Assembly: GCA_015067825.1 (NCBI GenBank)
Contig: SVLQ01000007.1
Location: forward strand, 62,001 to 126,000
DNA from: Oscillospiraceae bacterium
GTDB taxonomy: Bacteria; Bacillota; Clostridia; Oscillospirales; QAMX01
Direction: 5' to 3'
DNA: 64,000 nucleotides
The notes below the pieces were generated by a model, which was not told the origin of the DNA, did not search any database, and saw nothing but the letters and a program-made list of their open reading frames with translations. Below are positions 32,726 to 41,384 of the stretch, piece by piece. A program made the position numbers and the translations under genes. The stretch's first letter is position 1, and every line of letters begins with the position of its first letter.

Positions 32726-34612
32726 TCAAATAACTTTAACTCTGGTATCGGGTGCTAATAGTTTGAATACCTCATAAACATTGATTTTGGACGGACTGTT
32801 TGCAAAACTGCTGTCACGGAAGACAGCACGGAGGGGTTGCTTCTTGGCAATGGTCTTAATAACGCTGTCGGGAATGTTTTCATCAAAGCAAGCAATCAAG
32901 TCGCCATCATTGTAAGTATGTACGGTGCAGCCCTCAATGGTCTCGGAGGTATAAGGCAGCGAGAGAGGAAGTCCCCATTCAAGCAAGCAACCAAACAGCA
33001 AGTCAAGGTCAGTACGGTCTGCCTTAACATTAGATTCCAACATAGAAAGCATTCGCTGAGAGTATTCGTCAGCAGAGTAATACACATCATTCATATTAGT
33101 TTCATCCAGTATGAAGACACGGAATCCTATATCAAGATTTTGTGCAGTGAGAGGACTTTCTTCTCTGATTTTTGCTCCTGCACGACGGATACGTTCTTTA
33201 CCGATTTCGCAAATGTTTTTATAGCTATTTTTGTATGCCTCGCTATGTTCTCCGCAAGGCTCAGGAAGTTGTACTAAAATAAATTTTCTTCTACCACCGT
33301 CTTCTGCATTTTTCTGAATGACTGCATGAGCAGTAGTTGCGGTACCACTGAAAAAGTCAAGAAAAATCCCATCATTGCTATTGTTGCAAATGTTCACAAG
33401 GTGTTTAATAAGTGACGTTGGCTTAGGGGTTTCAAAAACTGCAACTCCATCAAAAAGAGAAACCAGTTCTCTTTTTGCAGAATCATTTGTACCTGTTTTA
33501 TCAGCGAATAATATGGTTTCAGGCGTTAACCCTTGTTTGCCATCGGTAATAAACTTCTTGATTCTTGGCACACCATTCCCATCACTGCCAAACCAAATAC
33601 GGTTGTCAGCAATAGCTTCATCCATCTTCTCTTTAGTATATCGCCAACAAGAGCCTGATGGAGGGTCAAAGTGCTTTCCACTAGGGCTTGTGATTGTATA
33701 GAATTGACTTTTAGTCCCATGGCCTGCTTGTGCTATAGCGGGAACAGATGTCCAAACACCTCTAGGGTCATTGTCTGGATTTTTATATCGTTCAATTGCA
33801 GTGTCATCCATTTCTTCAAGTCCAATAGCATTGGCTCTATTGTCATAGTTTTTTACAAAGCAAACAATGTAGTCATGACGTACAGATACAATTTTTCTAT
33901 TTTCGCGAGTTTTTCGTTTTTCCCAAACAAACGTAGCAATATAATTATTTGTTCCAAAGACTTCTTGCCCTATTTTAATTAAGTTAAACAATTCATTGTC
34001 ATCAATAGACATGAAAATTATTCCATCTTCCGATAACAAATTGCGAGCAAGTATCAACCTAGAATACAGCAAGGAACACCAATCTGAATGATATCTTCCT
34101 TGAGTGGCGCTATTTTCTCTGCTGAAATTTATGTTACCATTTTCATCAAAATATCCAGTTCCAGTTTCATAGTCTTCGTTATCCATTATAAAGGAGTCAG
34201 GATAAATAAAATCGCTTCCAGTGTTATACGGAGGGTCAATGTAAATCATCTTGATAGCACTAAGATAACTTTCCTGCAGGAGTTTCAGAACTTCCAGATT
34301 GTCGCCCTCGATGTAAAGGTTCTCGGTGGTGTCCCAATTCACGCTTTCTTCCTTACAAGGACGCAGCGTTTTACGGATAGGCTTGTTGGCTTCCACGATA
34401 GCAGCCTTTTTACCTACCCATGTAAATTCGTATGCTTCATTGCCCTCAATCACATCACCAGAGAGCATCTGCTTGAGCAGTTCAAAGTTGATGGCTTTCT
34501 TAGCCTTGCCGTTCTCATCAATAGCCTCGGTGATGCAGTTCGGGAACAATGCCCCGATTTTTTCAATATTCTGAGAAGTCATATCTAACGACTCCATCCT
34601 CATTTTTTCCAT
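32726..34612 (-). CDS. Type III DNA methyltransferase, Mod subunit
   Basis: 628 residues. Beta-class N6-adenine methyltransferase: catalytic DPPY in KMIYIDPPYNTGSDF at about 130, and the SAM motif FLDFFSGTATTAHAV at about 405, with target recognition between them. The C-terminal 120 residues probably bind Res. It would methylate one strand of an asymmetric site; the site cannot be predicted. There are no simple-repeat tracts, so phase variation by slippage is unlikely. It lies 20 bases after the ATPase gene. Confidence 0.93.
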   Translation of the reverse strand: MEKMRMESLDMTSQNIEKIGALFPNCITEAIDENGKAKKAINFELLKQMLSGDVIEGNEAYEFTWVGKKAAIVEANKPIRKTLRPCKEESVNWDTTENLYIEGDNLEVLKLLQESYLSAIKMIYIDPPYNTGSDFIYPDSFIMDNEDYETGTGYFDENGNINFSRENSATQGRYHSDWCSLLYSRLILARNLLSEDGIIFMSIDDNELFNLIKIGQEVFGTNNYIATFVWEKRKTRENRKIVSVRHDYIVCFVKNYDNRANAIGLEEMDDTAIERYKNPDNDPRGVWTSVPAIAQAGHGTKSQFYTITSPSGKHFDPPSGSCWRYTKEKMDEAIADNRIWFGSDGNGVPRIKKFITDGKQGLTPETILFADKTGTNDSAKRELVSLFDGVAVFETPKPTSLIKHLVNICNNSNDGIFLDFFSGTATTAHAVIQKNAEDGGRRKFILVQLPEPCGEHSEAYKNSYKNICEIGKERIRRAGAKIREESPLTAQNLDIGFRVFILDETNMNDVYYSADEYSQRMLSMLESNVKADRTDLDLLFGCLLEWGLPLSLPYTSETIEGCTVHTYNDGDLIACFDENIPDSVIKTIAKKQPLRAVFRDSSFANSPSKINVYEVFKLLAPDTRVKVI

Positions 34613-34632
34613 TACTTTGTTCCTCCTAAAGC

Positions 34633-36261
34633 CTATTCTTCAAATATCTCCTGTTCAAGTTGTTTGTATATTTCGGTATCTGGAGTAACAAGCGGAGCCA
34701 TAGTATCTCGAATAAATGTATCTGCAGAATTACCGCACTGTCTGAGAGCAAGGGTTTTCCTTAATCCAAGATATATCTCTCCACGGGCTGATTTAATATC
34801 GTCTTCTGGATATCCTTGAGACACAGAATTTGCGATAGCAACAGCCTTTTGCGCCAAGCATTCGGAATACTTGTCGGGTTGATTTTCATCAATGCACAAT
34901 TTCTCGATTATTGAATTATCAAGCAAATATGCTTCCAAGTGTCGCCTGGATAGTACTTTGATATTCTTCTTCAAGAGGTCTGCGACCTCTTGGCCACTAC
35001 GATCATCACGGTCCACAATCTTAATCACCTTGCAATTTTTCAACAATGTGCTAATAAGTTCACCGTGCGTTGTTTCAATTTTCTCCATATCCTCGCATGA
35101 ACCGCCAGAAACAAAAAATGTGTCTGGGTGGGTGTCTCCAAATATAGTGGTATAGATGGACTTGTCAAAATCTTTGCGCTTTTTCCCATTAGGAGTACCC
35201 TCACAAAACACAATCGTTTTTGGCAACATCAGTTTTGCAAAATCCCCAAATGCTAATTCATAAAACTTATCCATAACTGCTTTCCCAACCTTGGATGGAC
35301 GGATAATTTGGTCAGTATCGAAATCTCTTTCACTAAAATCAAGGAATGCAACTGTCCCAGGATTCTCTTTTTCAATATCTTCTGCTTCTTGTAGCATACC
35401 AATAGAGTGTGTTGAAAGCCAAAGCTGTGAATTGCCAGGAACCAATTTATATAATTCACGTAATACCGTTCCTTGAAGCTTTGTGTGCATATGAGCTTCT
35501 GGTTCGTCGATACAATAGACGGCATCAGGATAATATTTAGATTGGATAACCATGTCTAAAATCAAATCAAAGGCAGACTTTTCTCCAGCAGAAAGATTGC
35601 GATAGTGAAAATTTGTTGTCGTGCCTTTCGTAAAATAGAAATTCCCGTTTTTTAGAGGTTCTCCAATAGAAGAAAATTTCAAATCCTCAAAGACCCGTTC
35701 AATTGCGTCACGAATTTTTCCTATTAATTCATCTCGCAAAACCTCAACTGATTTTTTGCTGTTCGCATTGTCAAAAACTCCAGCAATCGTATTTGCCACA
35801 AGTCGCTGGTAATTTGAAGACACAGTTTGGTCGTTTTGGATAAGTGTCGAAAGTCGGACAGAAGAAGTAGGATCATCTTGTCTGTGCATCGAATCGATTT
35901 GGAAATCTGGCTCGTTTCGATACGCGCTTCGGAAATAAAAGTGACCTTTAATATTGCTTTGTCCAATCACTTTAGAAAATGTAGCGTCATAAAAATCAAT
36001 GTCAACAAGTTCTGGGCAATGCTGAAACCATTCGATATGGCTATACTGATTTATATCACCAGTTTTTCTCAAATATCTATAGTCCCCAATATCTTGATAA
36101 CCAGAATACTTGTAATAATGATTCATCGATTCCATAAAAGAAGTTTTGCCCGAACCGTTTGGTCCAACCAAAACGATCAATTTAGCCGTTTCAGGAATAT
36201 CCTCCACCAATAGGTGTGTAAAGCGTTTGAAGTTATTTAATTCGACTTTCTTAATTCTCAT
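34633..36261 (-). CDS. OLD-like AAA ATPase with TOPRIM-type C-terminus
   Basis: 542 residues, ATG behind GGAGG. Walker A GPNGSGKTSF at about 33-42, ABC-like signature LSAGEKSAFDLIL at about 225, and Walker B DAVYCIDEPEAHMH at about 250. The C-terminal half has KTIVFCEGTPNG and KIVDRDDRSGQEV, the acidic pattern of a TOPRIM nuclease as in OLD-family proteins. OLD proteins act in phage defence. Being the first full gene of the operon with mod and res, it probably adds a nuclease or sensor step. The length fits class 1 OLD proteins. Confidence 0.82.
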   Translation of the reverse strand: MRIKKVELNNFKRFTHLLVEDIPETAKLIVLVGPNGSGKTSFMESMNHYYKYSGYQDIGDYRYLRKTGDINQYSHIEWFQHCPELVDIDFYDATFSKVIGQSNIKGHFYFRSAYRNEPDFQIDSMHRQDDPTSSVRLSTLIQNDQTVSSNYQRLVANTIAGVFDNANSKKSVEVLRDELIGKIRDAIERVFEDLKFSSIGEPLKNGNFYFTKGTTTNFHYRNLSAGEKSAFDLILDMVIQSKYYPDAVYCIDEPEAHMHTKLQGTVLRELYKLVPGNSQLWLSTHSIGMLQEAEDIEKENPGTVAFLDFSERDFDTDQIIRPSKVGKAVMDKFYELAFGDFAKLMLPKTIVFCEGTPNGKKRKDFDKSIYTTIFGDTHPDTFFVSGGSCEDMEKIETTHGELISTLLKNCKVIKIVDRDDRSGQEVADLLKKNIKVLSRRHLEAYLLDNSIIEKLCIDENQPDKYSECLAQKAVAIANSVSQGYPEDDIKSARGEIYLGLRKTLALRQCGNSADTFIRDTMAPLVTPDTEIYKQLEQEIFEE

Positions 36262-36361
36262 AAAAGTCCTCCAATTCCTTCTTCGGTTCGCCGTTCAGCT
36301 TCGTCTGCACATTCAGATACTTTTCCTTGCGGATTTTGCCTTGTATAACCTCAATCTGCAT
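36251..36361 (-). CDS. 36-residue open frame overlapping the ATPase start (doubtful)
   Basis: It starts MQIEVIQGKIRKEKYLNVQ and is highly charged. Its stop overlaps the ATPase ATG by a few bases, which would couple translation. It has no ribosome-binding site of its own. It follows a short frame beginning MVSYKP at 36383, which has an excellent AAAGGAG site but stops after 10 codons. That opening is common in small XRE-type regulators, so the region may be the scar of a deleted regulator gene. Confidence 0.35.
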   Translation of the reverse strand: MQIEVIQGKIRKEKYLNVQTKLNGEPKKELEDFYEN

Positions 36362-36421
36362 TTTGAGGTTTATAGCTAACCATGTTTTTCTCCTTTAAAT
36401 TTGTGTCGACTATATAATACA

Positions 36422-36450
36422 TTATAACACGGTAATCTCCGCGTTTCAAC
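36422..36450 (-). promoter_or_regulatory. Promoter of the defence operon
   Basis: TTGAAA, 17-base spacer, TATAAT on the minus strand, about 40 bases before the MVSYKP frame. Confidence 0.75.
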
Positions 36451-36538
36451 AAAAATCACAAGACATTGGGTGTTGTTCGCAACAAATCCTGACAAAGTAA
36501 AACAGCCGAACTAACATTTCTGTTAATTCGACTGTACA

Positions 36539-37120
36539 TCATATCACGCCTCGCAGTTGTTCTCTTCTCGCCCGTATCAATGTGCTTTTGCTGATTCCAA
36601 GAAGTTCAGCAATTCGCTTGTAGCTCTTGCCCTGGTCCAACAGTGCAAGGCCGTGCCGCAGTTGCTCTTGGGTGAATTTCTTTGGTCTGCCCTCGCGGTA
36701 GTTCGGGTCTTGTTTGGCCAGTACTTTCCCTGTCTGTGTGCGCTCGACAATCATACCGCGCTCGTACTCGGCAAAGGCAAGCATCACCGTAAGAATGAGG
36801 TTTCCGGTTAAGGTGTTCTCAATCAAACCCATATTGAGAATATGTACCCTGATGCCGCGTTCGAACAGTTCCCGCACAGTCTGAACACCTTCGATTGCGG
36901 TTCGGGCGAATCGGTCAAGCTTACACACGACTAAAGTATCGCCCTCTTGGAGCGAGTCCAAAAGCTCCTGGAACTTCGGTCGTTCCATAGTTTTCCCTGT
37001 GAAAGCTTCTTTCACAATCTCCTGGCAGCCGTATTTCTCCAAGGCCGCAACCTGGTCTTCCAAGCTATTGCCGTCTCTGCCTTGCGTGGCAGTTGATACC
37101 CTCGCATATCCGTAAATCAT
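36539..37120 (-). CDS. Serine recombinase (resolvase/invertase)
   Basis: 193 residues from the ATG at 37120 ([17 protein letters not shown]). The catalytic serine is in YARVST at position 9. [13 protein letters not shown] carries the conserved arginines. The C-terminal helix-turn-helix reads [17 protein letters not shown]. Length is normal for small resolvases. Upstream frames that extend through the 33-base repeats have no ribosome-binding site and are not counted. Its probable binding sites are the repeats at 37148-37249. It may be a resolution system of the element or cargo from another transposon. Confidence 0.92.
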   Translation of the reverse strand: MIYGYARVSTATQGRDGNSLEDQVAALEKYGCQEIVKEAFTGKTMERPKFQELLDSLQEGDTLVVCKLDRFARTAIEGVQTVRELFERGIRVHILNMGLIENTLTGNLILTVMLAFAEYERGMIVERTQTGKVLAKQDPNYREGRPKKFTQEQLRHGLALLDQGKSYKRIAELLGISKSTLIRARREQLRGVI

Positions 37121-37147
37121 ATCGTTTCTCTCTTTTCTTTTGATGCT

Positions 37148-37249
37148 AAGTTCTGACACCGATTTTCGGCTTTTGGTGCTAAGTTCTGACACCGATTTTC
37201 GGCTTTTGGTGCTATCTTTTGGCACTGACCGCGCTCGGTGTCAGAACTT
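37148..37249. repeat. Repeats upstream of the recombinase (candidate res site)
   Basis: AAGTTCTGACACCGA occurs at 37148-37162 and 37181-37195, with 33-base periodicity, and in inverted form at 37235-37249. They directly precede the serine recombinase gene, as resolvase binding subsites do. Confidence 0.7.
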
Positions 37250-37295
37250 TTAAGTTTTAAACCTTTGTTGAACTCGAAATCATTCCTCTTTCTTT

Positions 37296-37364
37296 AAATT
37301 GGGAATGGTGGCATTGCATTTCTCTGTAAATACCATTGCTATCATTCCCAATTTGTGTTATACT
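37296..37364 (+). promoter_or_regulatory. Promoter of the fic gene with 12-base inverted repeat
   Basis: TTGCTA (37336-37341), 17-base spacer, TATACT (37359-37364). AAATTGGGAATG (37296-37307) and CATTCCCAATTT (37343-37354) form a perfect inverted repeat, with the second arm inside the spacer. Confidence 0.65.
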
Positions 37365-37403
37365 ATCTTTGATAGAGTTGACACTAGTCAGGAGGCAAGT
37401 CGG

Positions 37404-38303
37404 ATGGACTATATTAAGGTATCTCAGGCAGCAGAAAAGTGGGGAATCTCTGCGCGGCGTGTACGCTTGCTCTGCGCCCAAGGCAAGATTGACGGTGTAA
37501 TCCGTAAAGGCAATCTCTACATGATTCCCGAAAATGCTACAAAGCCTCTTGATGGCAGAACGAATAAGAAAAACGTGCTGCTTGATATTCAGCGCAAGCG
37601 TGAAAAGCTCGCCCAAATGCGTCCGCTGACGCAGGGTGAGGTAGAACGCCTTGCCGAAGAGTTTATGATCGAGTTTACTTACAATTCTAACGCCATCGAG
37701 GGCAATACCTTGACACTGAAAGAAACAGCGATGGCACTCGAGGGCATGACCATCGATCAAAAACCGTTGAAGGACCACTTAGAAGCGGTCGGCCACAGAG
37801 ACGCATTCCTTTACGTTCAGGATATTGCGAAAAAGGATCTTCCTTTGAGTGAGGTTGTCATCAAAAATATTCACGCACTCGTCTTGATGAATCGCCCGGA
37901 AGACAAAGGGATTTACCGTCGCATCCCCGTGCGCATCATGGGTGCATATACGGAGCCGGTACAGCCTTATTCGATCGAACCCAAAATGTCGGAACTTCTC
38001 GTTGTGAACGAAGAACGCAAAGCGAAGCTGAATGACATTGAACGTATTGCTCTTTTCCACCTTGAATTTGAGGGAATTCATCCGTTCATCGATGGCAACG
38101 GCAGAACAGGCAGATTGATTTTGAATCTGGACCTCATTCGCAATGGTTATCCGCCCATCAATGTGAAATTCACCGACCGCAAACGCTACTACGATGCATT
38201 TGATGCTTATTATCGTGACGGCAACGCCAGTCAAATGGTTGAAATGATTGCCCAGTACGTAAATGAGCGCTTTGATGAATACTTGGCAGTTTTGGAGATT
38301 TGA
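37404..38303 (+). CDS. Fic family protein with N-terminal helix-turn-helix
   Basis: 299 residues from the ATG at 37404 behind AGGAGG. Residues 1-50 look like a MerR/excisionase-type DNA-binding segment (DYIKVSQAAEKWGISARRVRLL). The Fic core carries the complete active-site motif HPFIDGNGRTGR at about 220-231, so it should transfer AMP or another nucleotide to a hydroxyl group. SNAIEGN at about 95 fits the class II inhibitory (S/T)xxxE(G/N) helix, meaning self-inhibition without an antitoxin gene. It is monocistronic with a palindrome at its promoter, possibly self-regulated. Confidence 0.9.
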   Translation: MDYIKVSQAAEKWGISARRVRLLCAQGKIDGVIRKGNLYMIPENATKPLDGRTNKKNVLLDIQRKREKLAQMRPLTQGEVERLAEEFMIEFTYNSNAIEGNTLTLKETAMALEGMTIDQKPLKDHLEAVGHRDAFLYVQDIAKKDLPLSEVVIKNIHALVLMNRPEDKGIYRRIPVRIMGAYTEPVQPYSIEPKMSELLVVNEERKAKLNDIERIALFHLEFEGIHPFIDGNGRTGRLILNLDLIRNGYPPINVKFTDRKRYYDAFDAYYRDGNASQMVEMIAQYVNERFDEYLAVLEI

Positions 38304-38451
38304 TGCGAATATCCACCAAATTGACGTAAAGGAGAGCAATATCAAAGCAAAGACACAGAACTAACCGAAAACAATCAAGGAAAAATTGTCAACCATACTT
38401 ATAAGTTGGCTTGAAAGAAAAAATAATACATAGCAAAAGGTGGATAGGTAA

Positions 38452-39597
38452 ATGGAAGATAAATGTTTTGTCCCTATAGAGTTCATCCGCGCCAACAAAC
38501 ACTTGCTGGACGAGAAAAAGTCACAGACTACTTATAAAATTGAATATGTCTCCAAATATGTTGAGAAGTGGCTTTTCGTCATGTCAAATATTGATAATGT
38601 TGAAAATATCAACTTCATCGATTGTATGTGTAATGCGGGTATTTACACCGACGGCGGAAAAGGTACGGCGATAAAAGTGCTTGAGTTGTTCAATGGTTTT
38701 GCATTGCAGCACCCAAACAAAACTTTTAATCTGATTTTGAATGATATTAGCCCTGACAGGCTTTGTATCATAACCACCATCATTAATGATTATGTCGGTG
38801 TCAAAGCACAAAACATCAATATTGTAACTCGCAATCTAGATGTAAATGCATTCCTAAGCGACGAGAAGTTTTTTGTTCAATACTTTAACTGTTACCCCAA
38901 GCGCTCAGCCAATTTAGTGTTTGTGGATCCATATAACTTCTGCACCGTAAAAATATCTGTGCTTGAAAAGTTTTTATCTAAGGCCTATTGCGAGTTAATC
39001 TTCAATATATTTACAAGCGACTTTGTCCGCAATCAAGACAAAGAAAAAATGAAAAAGTTCTGTAAAGAGGAAAATATCTTCTGTACGACTAAAGAAGCTA
39101 TGGTCCTGCAAATTACCAGTCAGTTAAAGGTAGGTTACATTAAATATTCATTCGCATACGAGTTTAAGACGATAACAAATATGGAACTCTATCAAATTAT
39201 GTTTTTTACACCCAATATTAAAGGGCTTGAAAAGTTAAAAGAGGCTTTGTGGGATACTTTTAACGGAAAAGAGTTTCATCGGAATCAAGCTCGGCAAGAC
39301 GCGGAACAAATGAGTTTGTTTTCCCAAGACGATGAGAAAGATTGGCGTATAGAATCACACTCCGCCGTCGCCAAAGAGCTATTGTTGGCGCATTTCCCCA
39401 ACGATAACGAAATCGAATACATAGCGATTGAAGAGTTTGTTATTGAAAACACTATGCTCAATGAGAACCAAATTCTTGAACACGTTCTGAAACCCTTAAT
39501 TCAAAACGGTCAAGTGAAGAAGTTGGGCTATGTGAACCGTTCAAGCAATTACAAAAAAGATAAATACATTGTAGGTGTAGTAGATAATGAAGATTAA
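38452..39597 (+). CDS. tcmP: Three-Cys-motif partner protein (TcmP family)
   Basis: 381 residues, ATG behind AAAGGTGG. Residues 40-180 have a methyltransferase-like layout: VENINFIDCMCNAGIY in the position of motif I, NLILNDISPDRL, and ANLVFVDPYNFC. The C-terminal third has a winged-helix character (EEFVIENTMLNENQILEHVL). TcmP proteins occur next to a radical-SAM-like three-cysteine protein, and here that partner overlaps by 11 bases. The reaction is not established. The pairing and the mobile location suggest a nucleic-acid or defence role, which is inference. Confidence 0.75.
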   Translation: MEDKCFVPIEFIRANKHLLDEKKSQTTYKIEYVSKYVEKWLFVMSNIDNVENINFIDCMCNAGIYTDGGKGTAIKVLELFNGFALQHPNKTFNLILNDISPDRLCIITTIINDYVGVKAQNINIVTRNLDVNAFLSDEKFFVQYFNCYPKRSANLVFVDPYNFCTVKISVLEKFLSKAYCELIFNIFTSDFVRNQDKEKMKKFCKEENIFCTTKEAMVLQITSQLKVGYIKYSFAYEFKTITNMELYQIMFFTPNIKGLEKLKEALWDTFNGKEFHRNQARQDAEQMSLFSQDDEKDWRIESHSAVAKELLLAHFPNDNEIEYIAIEEFVIENTMLNENQILEHVLKPLIQNGQVKKLGYVNRSSNYKKDKYIVGVVDNED

Positions 39598-40360
39598 AGA
39601 AAAAATAAAACGCAGTTCGTTGCTTTACAAAACGGGCGTCGAATACGGAGACTATACTATAAACCATATTCAGGGGTGCGCACATGGATGTAAGTACCCC
39701 TGCTATGCAATGTCTATGGCAAAGCGCTTCGGCAAAGCAAAAACATACGAGGAATGGTGCGAACCCAAACTTGTGGAAAACGCGCTTGAAATATTAGACA
39801 CTGAAATTCCTAAACTCAGAGATAAGATTGGGTCTGTTCATCTGTGTTTTACCTCTGACCCATTTATGTATGGATACGAGGAAGTAGCAGAAACGTCTAT
39901 CTCTATTATTAGAAAACTAAACAATGAGGGAATTAAATGCACTGTTTTGACAAAGGGCATTTTACCAATTATTCTTGCTGAACTCTCGCCAGAAAACGAG
40001 TATGGAATAACACTGGTTTCCCTTGACGAAGATTTCCGGCGAGAAATGGAACCTAATTCAGCACCATTTGCCGAAAGAATCCAGGCTCTTAGAGTACTGC
40101 ACGATGCTGGTTGTAGAACTTGGGTTAGCATGGAACCGTATCCTACTCCTAATTTTATTGAGCAAGATTTGAATGTGATTCTTGAGGCGGTTGGCTTCTG
40201 CGACAAGATTATTTTTGGACGTTTGAATTACAACAAAAGAGTGTCCGAATATAAGGATTTCAAAAGGTTCTTTAACGATTGTGCCTACAAAGTTACTAAG
40301 TACTGCCAAGAGAACAACAAGGATTACCACATAAAAAAAGGTACTATTACTGATTACTAA
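39587..40360 (+). CDS. Radical-SAM-like three-cysteine protein, partner of TcmP
   Basis: 257 residues. The cysteine motif is GCAHGCKYPCYA at about 30-41, that is C-x3-C-x3-C rather than the usual C-x3-C-x2-C. Downstream, VHLCFTSDPFMYGYEEV, CTVLTKGIL and WVSMEPYPTPNFIE resemble SplB/DUF5131-type radical-SAM barrels. It starts inside the end of the tcmP gene, so production is coupled. It is about the length of a minimal radical-SAM domain with no extra cluster domain. Substrate unknown. Confidence 0.75.
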   Translation: MKIKEKIKRSSLLYKTGVEYGDYTINHIQGCAHGCKYPCYAMSMAKRFGKAKTYEEWCEPKLVENALEILDTEIPKLRDKIGSVHLCFTSDPFMYGYEEVAETSISIIRKLNNEGIKCTVLTKGILPIILAELSPENEYGITLVSLDEDFRREMEPNSAPFAERIQALRVLHDAGCRTWVSMEPYPTPNFIEQDLNVILEAVGFCDKIIFGRLNYNKRVSEYKDFKRFFNDCAYKVTKYCQENNKDYHIKKGTITDY

Positions 40361-40378
40361 TTTTATTATTCTATAAAC

Positions 40379-40660
40379 CTAAGTTTTACGGCCGCCTGGT
40401 TCCAGTAGCACATCCATAACCGCTTTTGCTCCGATGCGAAACCCGCTGATAAAGCTATCACAATCTAACAGGCTGTTCGCTTCCATCTGCGCTTTCGCAT
40501 ACTCTTGGAAAACCTCCCACCCTTCGGCATCCAGTTTGTCCTTCAGCAGTTCCTCGCATTTCTCCATCGTGCGGAACGATTTGGAATACTCGCTGTTGGG
40601 ACGATATTTCTCTTCGCCAGGTGAAATATTCCCATACCAGAACTCTTCTAAGAATAACAT
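40379..40660 (-). CDS. DUF6809-like small protein
   Basis: 93 residues from the ATG at 40660 behind GGGGAGGAAAG. It is helical and acidic, with LEEFWYGNISPGE near the start and DCDSFISGFRIGAKAVMDVL near the end, a pattern seen in DUF6809 proteins of firmicute mobile elements. Function unknown. It is the third gene after the coiled-coil and SprT-like genes (14-base gap). Confidence 0.6.
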   Translation of the reverse strand: MLFLEEFWYGNISPGEEKYRPNSEYSKSFRTMEKCEELLKDKLDAEGWEVFQEYAKAQMEANSLLDCDSFISGFRIGAKAVMDVLLEPGGRKT

Positions 40661-40674
40661 TGTCTTTCCTCCCC

Positions 40675-41325
40675 TCATCCAACCAAAAGAAGTGGTTCAT
40701 TGCAGTCCAAGCAAGCGATATTGACAACCTTTGTGGCTCTGACACTCATCCCGCAGCACGGACAAACATACTTGCGGCTGCTCGACTTTTTGGGAGCGAG
40801 TCCTCCAGTTATTGTTCCGCTGTGTGTTCCAGTCCCGGTGATCTGGAATCCAGTAGCTTCGTTGCGGTTGATTTCAATATCTTGCAGGTCATATTTCAAG
40901 ACAATCTCCAGGAGCGAGTCACTTGGGGCCGTGCGCGACCAACCATACTTTTCGGAGCGAGTTACCGTCAAACCATGCGCTTCCGCAGATGCCTTGAAGT
41001 TCTGGTTGTGGTAAGTGTTACCTCGGCTGCAATCCTGGACACCGTTTTCGTGGTTGTAGTAATGTACCATTTCGTGCAGAAGCGTTGCCGCAACATCTTC
41101 AATCGGTCGGGAGAGGGTTCCGGCACCGATATTGATTTCGTGGGTTCCGCCCAGTTTGGAAATCCAGGTGTCTTCCCGCAGAGAAAAGTGTCCGTAGGCT
41201 TTGGGAGTCGATTGAATGGTGATTGTCGGTCTTGAAAGTGCACCTTCAAAGAACTCTTGGTTCAGCAGGTCGAACACTTTGTTGAGATATCCGGCGACTC
41301 GGTTGTAGCTTGTCAGTTGTTTCAT
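40675..41325 (-). CDS. SprT-like zinc metalloprotein
   Basis: 216 residues, ATG behind AAAGGGG. The HExxH site is LLHEMVHYYNHENG at about 84-97, with the third ligand in an NFKASAEAHG stretch. A C-terminal zinc ribbon has CPCCG and CLDC pairs. SprT/Spartan domains cleave DNA-protein crosslinks, and element-borne versions may help replication or transfer. It belongs to a three-gene operon starting at 41660. A near copy of the 29201 palindrome falls inside the coding sequence. Confidence 0.85.
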   Translation of the reverse strand: MKQLTSYNRVAGYLNKVFDLLNQEFFEGALSRPTITIQSTPKAYGHFSLREDTWISKLGGTHEINIGAGTLSRPIEDVAATLLHEMVHYYNHENGVQDCSRGNTYHNQNFKASAEAHGLTVTRSEKYGWSRTAPSDSLLEIVLKYDLQDIEINRNEATGFQITGTGTHSGTITGGLAPKKSSSRKYVCPCCGMSVRATKVVNIACLDCNEPLLLVG

Positions 41326-41384
41326 GGAAGATACCCCTTTCCCTTTGGGAGGTGGGACTTCCCACCCCCCCTGTTGTTCTTGAC

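Noticed and set aside
37121-37225. N-terminal extension of the serine recombinase ([10 protein letters not shown] repeats)
   Set aside because: It is the translation of the candidate res-site repeats; the true start at 37120 has the catalytic-domain beginning and a ribosome-binding site.
37140-37250. Possible CRISPR array at the 33-base repeats
   Set aside because: Only two direct copies without unique spacers, and no cas genes in the window.
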